Positions 7,826-14,287 are shown, counted from the first letter of the stretch. The stretch is DNA of 14,492 nt from an uncultured Ellagibacter sp. (GCA_934613165.1 CAKTSW010000008.1:1-14492), one strand, 5' to 3'. Notes: generated by a model from the letters alone, not told the origin. Program-made: numbers and translations.

Positions 7826-8902
7826 TTATTCACGTCCATCGGTGAAAACCCACGCCTCCTGGACTCGGTAATTAACGAAGAAAAGCGCCACGTCCACGAC
7901 GACCTTGACGGCAAGCGTCGGAACGGCAGGCACCGCGAAGGCCAACGCCGTCACAAGCAGCGCGCTCGCGCACATGCAAGATGCCCAGAGAATCGCATAA
8001 CGGACACCCGCGCGCTCGTCTCCGCGACCGAACACCAACCGACGATTGATGGCGAAGTTCACGACGCCGGAAACCACGCGCGCCGCGCACGTTGCCGCCG
8101 CTATCGCCAACGCACCGAAGCCGAACCTTACGAACGCCGCACCGAAGATGGCGAACGCGACAAGGTCGACTATCGACGACGCTGCCGACGAAAGCGCATA
8201 TTTGATGAAAATGGCGGCGATGCGAAGCGAGTCGAGGACGGGATTGAAACTCGAAGTAGCATTGCCGTCTTCATACACCGTGCGTATCGGGACTTCCATG
8301 ATGTCGACCCCCCCCCGATGCGCTTCGATGAGAGCATTCGTCTCGTATTCGTAAGCGTCGCCGGGAACGGATAGGAAACGGGGAAGAAGCGTCCACGGAA
8401 CACCGCGCAAGCCCGTTTGCGTGTCGGAAAGACGGACTCCGAAGAAGAGCCGCATGGCGATCGACATGGCGCGATTGCCGGCCCTGCTGCGAGCAGGCAC
8501 ATCGTCCAGCGAAAAATCGCGAGAGCCCAAAACGAGCTTCGATGGGTTTTCGGCAAGAGCGTCGCGAACCGCAAGGACGTCGCGCAGCTCATGTTGTCCG
8601 TCTGCGTCGGCAGTCACAACGCCGAAGCATGGCCCTTCCGCATTGTCGAGCGCCCACGTGAACGCCGTCTTGAGCGCGGCGCCTTTCCCGCGATTCGCCT
8701 GGTGGGAAAGAACAGTGCATCCAAGTTCAGAGACACGCTTGAAAATGGCGGGTGCGCAGCCATCGGCGCTTCCGTCGTCGACCACGACAATCGGGCCGGA
8801 CCATTGAGGAGCGATTTTCTCGAGAAGCGAAGCGAGCGCAGAAGTGGGATTGAACGCAGGAATAACAAGGCAAGCCTGCCCATTATGCGGCGTACCGCTC
8901 AC
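7826..8902 (-). CDS. Fusion of GT2 (dolichyl-phosphate-mannose-synthase-like) glycosyltransferase and GtrA-like membrane domain
   Basis: 358 residues from GTG 8902. The GT2 domain has CLVIPAFNP (11-19), VVDDGS (40-45), NRGKGAAL (70-77) and TADADGQH (97-104), typical of enzymes that move a sugar onto a polyprenyl-phosphate carrier. Residues about 230-358 form a four-helix GtrA-like domain (VNFAINRRLVFG, then FFVNYRVQEAWVF), a family linked to flipping or retaining such lipid-linked sugars. The two are fused here, as is common. It is the first gene of the exosortase operon, so it probably supplies a lipid-linked sugar to the system (inference). Start choice: GTG 8902 has AGGGGG 7 bases upstream and puts the catalytic core near the N-terminus; ATG 8938 adds 12 residues and would sit at the predicted transcription start. 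A run of nine G (8308-8316 on the plus strand as C) lies in codons 197-200. Confidence 0.88.
   Translation of the reverse strand: MSGTPHNGQACLVIPAFNPTSALASLLEKIAPQWSGPIVVVDDGSADGCAPAIFKRVSELGCTVLSHQANRGKGAALKTAFTWALDNAEGPCFGVVTADADGQHELRDVLAVRDALAENPSKLVLGSRDFSLDDVPARSRAGNRAMSIAMRLFFGVRLSDTQTGLRGVPWTLLPRFLSVPGDAYEYETNALIEAHRGGVDIMEVPIRTVYEDGNATSSFNPVLDSLRIAAIFIKYALSSAASSIVDLVAFAIFGAAFVRFGFGALAIAAATCAARVVSGVVNFAINRRLVFGRGDERAGVRYAILWASCMCASALLVTALAFAVPAVPTLAVKVVVDVALFFVNYRVQEAWVFTDGRE
8308..8316 (-). repeat. Homopolymer of nine G inside the GT2-GtrA gene
   Basis: Nine consecutive C on the plus strand, read as G9 on the coding strand, encode the end of Arg197, Gly198, Gly199 and the start of Val200. 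The frame is intact with nine. Gain or loss of one base would truncate the protein before its GtrA domain. Such tracts are classic slippage sites; no other homopolymer this long was noticed in the window. Confidence 0.9.
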
Positions 8903-8945
8903 AATCGCGCCCCCTCGCCCGATCGAATCGATGAACATCGACGCT

Positions 8946-8974
8946 ATTCTAGCGGGCGGGCAAAAGCCCCGCAA
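8946..8974 (-). promoter_or_regulatory. Candidate sigma-70 promoter of the exosortase operon
   Basis: On the minus strand TTGCGG (8969-8974) is followed after exactly 17 bases by TAGAAT (8946-8951), which matches five of six -10 positions; the -35 is weak (three of six). Transcription would start near 8939. This gives a leader of about 37 bases to GTG 8902 with its AGGGGG site, or a leaderless message from ATG 8938. An AAGGAGG sequence at about 8975-8981 has no usable start after it and overlaps the -35 edge. Confidence 0.45.
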
Positions 8975-9042
8975 CCTCCTTCCCGTCTCTCTATGAATCC
9001 GGAAAAGGTCGCCCAGGCAAAGAGGGGCAAGAACGCATCCGC

Positions 9043-9083
9043 CCCCTACCCCCCACCGCGCTTCTTCTCGCGCGTCCGAACCA
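9043..9083. repeat. Direct repeat, copy B, at the 5' edge of the exosortase operon
   Basis: Counterpart of 515-555, 38 of 41 bases identical and in the same orientation. It lies about 140 bases upstream of the first operon gene, inside the tail relic, so the two copies bracket all six genes of the exosortase module. Confidence 0.8.
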
Positions 9084-9156
9084 GAGCGAAGAGCACGACG
9101 CATGAGATAAGGCCGGTCGAAGCCGTGTTCCCCTTGCTTACCGGAAGGTAACTACT
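9046..9156 (-). pseudogene. Relic of a gene 3' end, similar to the tail of the PTPS-related membrane protein
   Basis: The minus strand encodes LPVSKGNTASTG, a hydrophobic stretch LISCVVLFALV and the basic tail RTREKKRGGG with a TAG stop. The last gene of the operon ends AFFVMVRTCEKKRGRG with the same stop, and the DNA is 38/41 identical over 9043-9083 versus 515-555. Upstream of about 9156 the frame runs into the promoter and leader of the plus-strand gene at 9251 and no longer looks like protein, so only a C-terminal fragment remains. It could alternatively be the end of a different membrane or wall-anchored protein sharing that tail. No intact gene lies in 8903-9250; this gap holds only this relic and the two promoters. 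Confidence 0.5.
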
Positions 9157-9183
9157 TGGCAGCCGAAACGTGCATTTTATAAT
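9156..9183 (+). promoter_or_regulatory. Strong sigma-70 promoter of the small CxCxxC protein gene
   Basis: TTGGCA (9156-9161) and a perfect TATAAT (9178-9183) are spaced by 16 bases. The expected start near 9190 gives a leader of about 60 bases to the ATG at 9251. This is the best consensus promoter seen in the window and points away from the exosortase operon. Confidence 0.75.
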
Positions 9184-9250
9184 GGTTGTCGGAACGAAAC
9201 CGCGAACGGCGGCGCGGCATGCGCCCGTCGCCCAGAAGGAGGCAACTCTC

Positions 9251-9619
9251 ATGGATAAGGAAGTTTTCGATTACGTCGCCGAGCGCGCCGACATCCTCGC
9301 AACCGCCGATACGAGCACGCAGGTCACCAAGGACGCGGCAAACGCCTGGAAGGCCGCCGTTGCCGCCGACAACTCCGATGAGGCCGTCGAGAAGGCCACC
9401 ACCGAGCTGCTCGACGTCCTCGAAGGCCGCCCCACCACCATCGACGGCGTCATCGCGTTCGCCGAGGGCCCCGCGAAGGAACTGATGGGCGAAGAGGCCG
9501 CCGCCAAGATGGCCGAAGCCCAGAAGGCGCGCAAGGAAGCCGGCGCGAAGTGGTGCAACTGCCCGGCTTGCACCGCGGCAAGCGAGATTCTCGCCAAGTT
9601 CGGCCGCGTCGAGCTGTAA
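9251..9619 (+). CDS. Small acidic helical protein with C-terminal CxCxxC motif, function unknown
   Basis: 122 residues, rich in Ala, Glu, Asp and Lys and probably almost all helical, with no signal peptide or membrane helix. Near the end WCNCPACTAA places Cys102, Cys104 and Cys107 in a CxCxxC cluster that could bind a metal or act in thiol chemistry. A homologous small protein appears to be common in Coriobacteriia, but I do not recognise a proven function. ATG 9251 is chosen because AAGGAGG lies 9 bases upstream; the longer in-frame start at 9170 would begin inside the promoter. It has a near-consensus promoter and a strong terminator, so it is a single-gene unit that may be well expressed. 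Codon choice is strongly biased to GCC, GAG and AAG, in line with high expression. Confidence 0.85.
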   Translation: MDKEVFDYVAERADILATADTSTQVTKDAANAWKAAVAADNSDEAVEKATTELLDVLEGRPTTIDGVIAFAEGPAKELMGEEAAAKMAEAQKARKEAGAKWCNCPACTAASEILAKFGRVEL

Positions 9620-9651
9620 GGCCTTAGGCGCCAAGCACGCAACCGAGCCAT

Positions 9652-9694
9652 AGGGAGCGCCCGCAGCAACCGCCCCGGGCGCTCCCTCGTCTTT
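9652..9694 (+). terminator. Intrinsic-type terminator after the CxCxxC protein gene
   Basis: A perfect 11-bp stem, AGGGAGCGCCC (9652-9662) with GGGCGCTCCCT (9677-9687), encloses a 14-base loop and is followed by CGTCTTT. The T-run is short, but the stem is strong and lies 32 bases after the stop codon. Confidence 0.8.
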
Positions 9695-9710
9695 CCAGGC
9701 GCTTTTCGCC

Positions 9711-9813
9711 CGCGCGTCCGATGCGCTTTCGCCCCCATCCCAGGCGCCTCCAGTTCCCTTCCCAAGCATCCCCCCGCGCGCCTGTGCCGCGCGTTCGATG
9801 CGCCTTTTCGCCC
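9711..9813. repeat. Two imperfect direct repeats upstream of the GGDEF-kinase gene
   Basis: CGCGCGTCCGATGCGC followed by TTTCGCCC (9711-9734) recurs as CGCGCGTTCGATGCGC followed by CTTTTCGCCC (9788-9813), one substitution plus two inserted bases, starts 77 bases apart. The spacing is about seven helix turns. They may be binding sites for a regulator of the downstream gene or only GC-rich low-complexity DNA. The gap 9695-9894 otherwise holds no gene and no convincing promoter. Confidence 0.35.
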
Positions 9814-9894
9814 GCCCGCGCCGAACGGTTCCCGCCCTCTGTGGTAGAGTTGTGGGGCATCTGCAAGACATTCGCATTCGCACGGAGTCGGCAC

Positions 9895-12800
9895 ATGGGC
9901 AAGCCCACGACCAGGAAATCGAATTACCTCATCCGCATCCTCATGTCGACGCTGACGATCGTCCTCATCGTCTTGTTCCTCGACATCATGTCGCTCGTCG
10001 TCGACATCCAAGGCACGGCGCGCGCCGTCAACTACGCCGGGCTCGTGCGCGGCACCACCCAGCGCATCGTCAAGCTCGAAGACGCCCAAGTTCCTCAGGA
10101 CAAGCTCATATCCGCCGTCGATTCCTATATCGACGGCCTGCGGTTCGGCAGCGACGACCTCGACCTTGTGCGCCTCGACGACGGCGCCTTCCAAGAAAAG
10201 ATGGCCGAGCTCGACGGCGACTTCGACGAGCTTGTGCGGGAAATCGCCGTCGTGCGCGACGTCGGTTTCGAAAACACCGACATCATCGCGAAAAGCGAGG
10301 CGTTCTTCACCGTCTGCGACGACGCGACCGGCCTCGCCGAAACCTATTCCCAGCAAAAAGCAACCGCGCTCCGGCAGCTCGAGAACATCGTCATCGTCGT
10401 CATCGCGGGGCTCATCGTCATCATCGGCATCGAGCTTTTCCGCGCCGTGCGCTTCGCCGCGCAAAACCGCATGCTCCAGAAGAAGGTTTACGTCGACGAG
10501 GCGACCGGTCTTCCCAACAAAAACAAGTGCGAAGAGCTCCTCGACGACCCCGCCCCTATTCCGCCCGCATCACCCGTGGCGGTCTGCGTGTTCGACCTGA
10601 ACAACTTAAGGACCATCAACAACAACTTCGGGCACGAGAAGGGCGACGAGTACATCCGCTCGTTCGCCGACCAGCTCGGCCGGATCGCAAGCGACACCTG
10701 CTTCGTCGGGCGCGACGGCGGCGACGAGTTCATCGCGATCATCCGCAATGCAAGCGAAGAAGCGATCCGCGAGAAGCTCGACGCCGTCAGCCAAGCGTGC
10801 CGCGACTGGTCGGCCACACGCCCCGACATGCCGATAAGCTACGCTGTCGGCTCGGCGCTGTCGACCGACTTCGAGTCCTGCACCATGCGCGACCTGTTCC
10901 GCCGCGCCGACAAGAACATGTACGTCGACAAGAACCATGCGAAGATGGAAGAGGCCCGGGCACGCAGGCGCTTCGACCGCAAGACGCTTACGCGGCTTAC
11001 CGAGCGAGGGTATCGCTTCTCGGACTGCCTGTACTGCGACGCGCTGCTCGACCAGTACCGTGTACTTCGCGCCTCCTCAGAGCTGTTCCTCGCCGAAGAC
11101 GGCAGCTTCTCGGGCGCCGCCGAACAGATAGTCAGCGCGCTCTCAACCGGCGAAACGCGCCGCGACCTGCGCCGGAAGCTCGATTTGGGCTACCTTGCCC
11201 GCACGCTTTCGCCCGCAAACGAGGCCATCGAGATCCTCTACCGGAAAGACGGGCGCACCGGGCGGCTTACCCTGCTGTTCCTCGACGAGACGGACGGCGC
11301 GCTCCACCACTTCGCCTTGGGGTTCGAGCCCTTCTTCGCCGACGCCTCCAACGAGAAGCAGCGCCTTTCGCACTACTACGACCAGCTGAAGCAGTCCCTG
11401 TTGGAAAACGGGAACTACGTGGAGGCCCTGCTCGACTCGGCGCAGGCCGCCTATTCGGTCGACATAACCCACGACCGGATCGAGCGGATCTTCATGCAGC
11501 CCAAGGGAACGTTCCGCGACCTGGGCGTCGGCGTGCCGTATTCCTACAACAGCTATTGCGAGAGGCGCAGCCGCTACATCACGAGCGACACGCTGAGAAG
11601 CTACCTGCTCGTCAGCACGTCGGAGAAGCTGCTTTCCCGATTCGATTCGGGAACGAACCAGATCACCATCGAATACCAGGAAGAAGGCACCGACGGCAAG
11701 CCGCTCTGGCTGCAGAAGACCGTCCTCATGTCGCGCGACACGATCTACGACGAGGCGACCGGCGCGAGCGAGCCCGTCGTGCGCGGCATCATCCTCTTCA
11801 AGGACACGTCCGTCTTCCACGAGCAGGAGCAGCTGGAAAAGGAGCGCCTCGAACGGGCGCTTGAAACCGCCGATTCGGAAAGCCGGGCGAAAACCGAGTT
11901 CATGAGCCGCATGAGCCACGATTTCCGCACGCCCATCAACGGCATCATGGGAATGCTCGAAATCATCCGGCAAAGCGGGCAAGACCCCGAGAAGGCAAGC
12001 GAATGCCTCGACAAGATCGACCTGTCCGCCAATCACCTGCTCGACCTGGTGAACGACGTGCTCGACATGAACAAGCTCGAGGCGGGAACCGACGTGCTCG
12101 AAGCAGTCCCCTTCGACCTCGACGAGCTTCTCGACGAAGTGCGATCGCTCGTCACCGCGCAGGTGGAGGAAACGAGGATAACCCACACCCGCCACCGCGA
12201 AAACGTTTCCCATGCGCACCTCATCGGAAGCCCGCTGCGCGTGCGGCAGATTCTTCTGAACCTGTTCAGCAACGCCATCAAGTACAACAAGCCCCAAGGA
12301 TCGATAGATACCTACACGTCCGAGCTGTCGAGCGACGGCGAAAGCGCGCTCTTCGAGTTCAAAATCGTCGACACCGGCATCGGCATGAGCGAGGAGTTCG
12401 TCGAAAACCAGCTGTTCAGGCCCTTCACGCAGGAGAACTTCGGCGCGCGCACCCAGTACAAGGGCACGGGGCTCGGCATGTCCATCGTGCACACGCTCGT
12501 CGAAAGGATGGGCGGCAGCATCGAGGTGCAGAGCACCCAAGGCGAGGGCACCGCCTTCACGGTGCGCCTCCCCTTCGAAATCGACGGCGCCTGGGAGGAA
12601 CGCTCCGCCCAGTCCGCCGTCGAATGCGCGGAAAAGAGCCTCGAAGCGCTGCAAGGAGCGCATGTCCTCCTCGTGGAAGACAACGACATCAACATGGAAA
12701 TCGCCGAGTTCTACCTCTCCTCCTTGGGGATGCGCATCACCAAGGCATGGAACGGCAAGGAGGCCGTGGAGCTTTTCGAGGAATCCAGCGTCGGTGGATT

Positions 12801-13041
12801 CTCCCTTATCTTGATGGATTTGATGATGCCCCTCATGGACGGGTTCGCCGCAACCCGCGCGATCAGGGTCCTTGCGCGCCCCGACGCCGAAACCGTCCCC
12901 ATCGTCGCCATGACCGCCAACGCGTTCCCCGAAGACGAGACGCGCGCCAAGGAGGCGGGCATGAACGCGCATCTGGCAAAGCCGCTCGACAAGCAAACGC
13001 TCCTCAAGGTCATCGCGCCCTACGTCTCGCGGCGCGAATAG
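9895..13041 (+). CDS. Membrane hybrid sensor histidine kinase with GGDEF domain and receiver
   Basis: 1048 residues. Two helices (about 10-35 and 165-182) enclose an outer sensor region of about 130 residues. A GGDEF domain (about 200-350) has an intact DGGDEF (274-279) and FDLNNLRTINN, so diguanylate cyclase activity is likely; the RxxD inhibitory site is absent. A middle region (about 375-650) resembles a divergent PAS-type input and leads into a coiled coil. The kinase has H675 in SRMSHDFRTPINGIMGM, N793 in NLFSNAIKYN, VDTGIGM, FRPF and GTGLGMS. The receiver begins HVLLVEDNDINM, with the phosphate-accepting D975 in LMDLMMP and a conserved Lys in LAKPLD. No HPt domain is seen, so phosphate must pass to a separate partner or serve a local control. 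ATG 9895 is chosen for GGAG 7 bases upstream and the helix that follows; an upstream in-frame ATG (9721) gives a non-protein-like lead. The gene is alone and divergent from the exosortase operon. It may link phospho-signalling to c-di-GMP. Confidence 0.92.
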   Translation: MGKPTTRKSNYLIRILMSTLTIVLIVLFLDIMSLVVDIQGTARAVNYAGLVRGTTQRIVKLEDAQVPQDKLISAVDSYIDGLRFGSDDLDLVRLDDGAFQEKMAELDGDFDELVREIAVVRDVGFENTDIIAKSEAFFTVCDDATGLAETYSQQKATALRQLENIVIVVIAGLIVIIGIELFRAVRFAAQNRMLQKKVYVDEATGLPNKNKCEELLDDPAPIPPASPVAVCVFDLNNLRTINNNFGHEKGDEYIRSFADQLGRIASDTCFVGRDGGDEFIAIIRNASEEAIREKLDAVSQACRDWSATRPDMPISYAVGSALSTDFESCTMRDLFRRADKNMYVDKNHAKMEEARARRRFDRKTLTRLTERGYRFSDCLYCDALLDQYRVLRASSELFLAEDGSFSGAAEQIVSALSTGETRRDLRRKLDLGYLARTLSPANEAIEILYRKDGRTGRLTLLFLDETDGALHHFALGFEPFFADASNEKQRLSHYYDQLKQSLLENGNYVEALLDSAQAAYSVDITHDRIERIFMQPKGTFRDLGVGVPYSYNSYCERRSRYITSDTLRSYLLVSTSEKLLSRFDSGTNQITIEYQEEGTDGKPLWLQKTVLMSRDTIYDEATGASEPVVRGIILFKDTSVFHEQEQLEKERLERALETADSESRAKTEFMSRMSHDFRTPINGIMGMLEIIRQSGQDPEKASECLDKIDLSANHLLDLVNDVLDMNKLEAGTDVLEAVPFDLDELLDEVRSLVTAQVEETRITHTRHRENVSHAHLIGSPLRVRQILLNLFSNAIKYNKPQGSIDTYTSELSSDGESALFEFKIVDTGIGMSEEFVENQLFRPFTQENFGARTQYKGTGLGMSIVHTLVERMGGSIEVQSTQGEGTAFTVRLPFEIDGAWEERSAQSAVECAEKSLEALQGAHVLLVEDNDINMEIAEFYLSSLGMRITKAWNGKEAVELFEESSVGGFSLILMDLMMPLMDGFAATRAIRVLARPDAETVPIVAMTANAFPEDETRAKEAGMNAHLAKPLDKQTLLKVIAPYVSRRE

Positions 13042-13048
13042 CCACGCG

Positions 13049-13082
13049 CAAGGCGAGACGCGCGGCGGCGATTCTCGCCTTG
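13049..13082 (+). terminator. Hairpin just after the GGDEF-kinase gene
   Basis: A perfect 10-bp stem, CAAGGCGAGA (13049-13058) with TCTCGCCTTG (13073-13082), lies 7 bases past the stop. There is no T-run, so it may terminate, or merely stabilise the 3' end. Confidence 0.5.
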
Positions 13083-13124
13083 GCCATCGCCATCGACACC
13101 GGTGCTTGCTCGGGAAAAGAAGTA

Positions 13125-13190
13125 CCCTCATCAGTTGAACTGATACGAGGGAAACGGGCCGGCAACGTTCACCGCCTGCCCGTTTCCCTC
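13125..13190 (+). terminator. Two overlapping hairpins sharing one arm; the second is a strong terminator-like stem
   Basis: A perfect 13-bp stem, GAGGGAAACGGGC (13147-13159) with GCCCGTTTCCCTC (13178-13190), closes an 18-base loop. Just before it CCCTC (13125-13129), ATCAGTT-G-AACTGAT (13130-13144) and GAGGG (13147-13151) can form another hairpin that uses the same GAGGG. The two are mutually exclusive over that arm. No T-run follows. They lie between a kinase gene and an endonuclease-like gene read in the same direction. Confidence 0.5.
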
Positions 13191-13216
13191 GCAGCCCGAC
13201 CTGCTACAGTCTCGCC

Positions 13217-14287
13217 ATGGACTATACGCTTTGCGACATATCGGCGTTTCGCTACCATCGCACACCGCCTCAGGTCGTCATGCTCTGCCCGCCTTTGCCA
13301 TCGCTCGAACCGGGCAGGAAAAGGCAAGACCTTCGTTCGCACCCACTTGTGTCGGAAGTGCTCGGAGCGCCCCTTCATGTGCTGTCGCGATCGAAGTCGA
13401 GCCGCCCGCGAAGCGCTTCGCTTCACCCTCATCTACTGACGGGCGATATCCCGTTCGGGGCGATTCAAACGACCCCGCTTGGAGTCGATGCAACGTCGCC
13501 GCTCTTGACCCTGTTCCATATGGCGAGACGCATTCCCGAGACGCATCTCGTCATGGCGCTTTATGAGTTCTGCGGCTGGTTCACCGTATTCAAGCCAACG
13601 CCGCGCATCGAGGCGCTCCTTCGCGAGGCCGATCGCTCTTCGTTGATCGATTCCTCATTCGGCTGGCGCCGAGCGAAGAATGCCGCAGGCACGCCGGGCG
13701 ATCTCTGGCAGCGCCCGCCGCTCATCGACCTCGATGAGTTGGCCGACTTCGCGGAAACCATGAGCGGCAAACGAGGAGGCGCCGCTTTCTTGCGCGCCGC
13801 GCAGCAGGTCACGGGAATCACCGCCTCGCCTTTCGAGGCGCAAGCATCGATGCTCCTCAGCCTGCCACGCTCACGCGGCGGCGAGGGGTTAACGGGTCTT
13901 GCGAACAACCAGAGAATCGCTCTCTCCCGCGAAGCAACACGCCTATCTGGGAAAACGACCTGTTACGCAGACATCCTCTTTGAAGGCGGCACATCAGCGC
14001 CCCTTATCGTCGAGTGCCAAGGAAAATCGGCCCACGCAAACGCCGCAGCGGTGATGAGCGACTCGGACAGAACAACGGCGCTGCAGCATATGGGATACGA
14101 CGTCATTTTGCTCACGTATTCCCAAATAGCGCAGCAAAGCCAATTCCGCATCGTTAAAAAACTCATCGCCTCGAAACTGGGAATCTCCCTTCGAGACAAG
14201 ACCCCGCGACTCGAAAAGGCCGAAACCGAACTTCGCCGGGACCTTTTCATTGACTGGAACGCACTCGGTTCGTACGACAAGTGCTAA
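13217..14287 (+). CDS. Protein with C-terminal PD-(D/E)XK/DUF559-like domain, function unknown
   Basis: 356 residues, no membrane helix. The N-terminal half (ISAFRYHRTPPQ) recalls a large Coriobacteriia family of AbiEi-antitoxin-like or hypothetical proteins; I cannot name it. The C-terminal part (about 200-305) fits a Vsr/DUF559-like nuclease fold: SPFEAQ with E207, CYADILF with D252, IVECQGK with E266 and Q268 in place of the usual E-x-K, then a late SDRTTALQHMGYDVILLTYSQI-type strand pattern (281-304). Nuclease activity is therefore possible but uncertain. ATG 13217 has no Shine-Dalgarno site. A TACAGT lies at 13205-13210, only 6 bases before the ATG, compatible with a leaderless transcript, though no clear -35 was found. 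The hairpins upstream separate it from the kinase gene. A role in defence or DNA handling is only a guess; many such genes occur singly in these genomes. Confidence 0.7.
   Translation: MDYTLCDISAFRYHRTPPQVVMLCPPLPSLEPGRKRQDLRSHPLVSEVLGAPLHVLSRSKSSRPRSASLHPHLLTGDIPFGAIQTTPLGVDATSPLLTLFHMARRIPETHLVMALYEFCGWFTVFKPTPRIEALLREADRSSLIDSSFGWRRAKNAAGTPGDLWQRPPLIDLDELADFAETMSGKRGGAAFLRAAQQVTGITASPFEAQASMLLSLPRSRGGEGLTGLANNQRIALSREATRLSGKTTCYADILFEGGTSAPLIVECQGKSAHANAAAVMSDSDRTTALQHMGYDVILLTYSQIAQQSQFRIVKKLIASKLGISLRDKTPRLEKAETELRRDLFIDWNALGSYDKC

Noticed and set aside
8903..9103. Longer start (ATG 9103) for the GT2-GtrA gene
   Set aside because: The added 67 residues come from the tail relic and the promoter region, have no similarity to the family, and lie upstream of the predicted transcription start.
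9170..9250. N-terminal extension of the CxCxxC protein from ATG 9170
   Set aside because: It would begin upstream of the -10 box; ATG 9251 has a strong AAGGAGG site.
9046..9252. Complete 68-codon minus-strand gene with an LPxxxG-like sorting signal (LPVSKG)
   Set aside because: The N-terminal half lies over the promoter and ribosome site of the plus-strand gene and is not protein-like; LPVSKG is not a true LPXTG motif. Kept only as a C-terminal relic.
9271..10464. Minus-strand frame (397 codons) across the CxCxxC gene, terminator and kinase start
   Set aside because: It spans a terminator and two promoter/leader regions and opposes two well-supported genes; composition is that of an antisense frame.
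9798..11864. Plus-strand frame of 688 codons overlapping the GGDEF-kinase gene
   Set aside because: Its product is dominated by Arg, Pro and His, the usual off-frame reading of a GC-rich gene.
11143..13131. Long minus-strand reading frame (662 codons) opposite the GGDEF-kinase gene
   Set aside because: The plus strand has unmistakable kinase and receiver motifs; the antisense frame is rich in His, Gly and Val with no recognisable fold and no ribosome site.
12003..13439. Plus-strand frame of 478 codons running past the kinase stop into the nuclease-like gene
   Set aside because: Arg-rich off-frame translation crossing two real genes and a set of hairpins.
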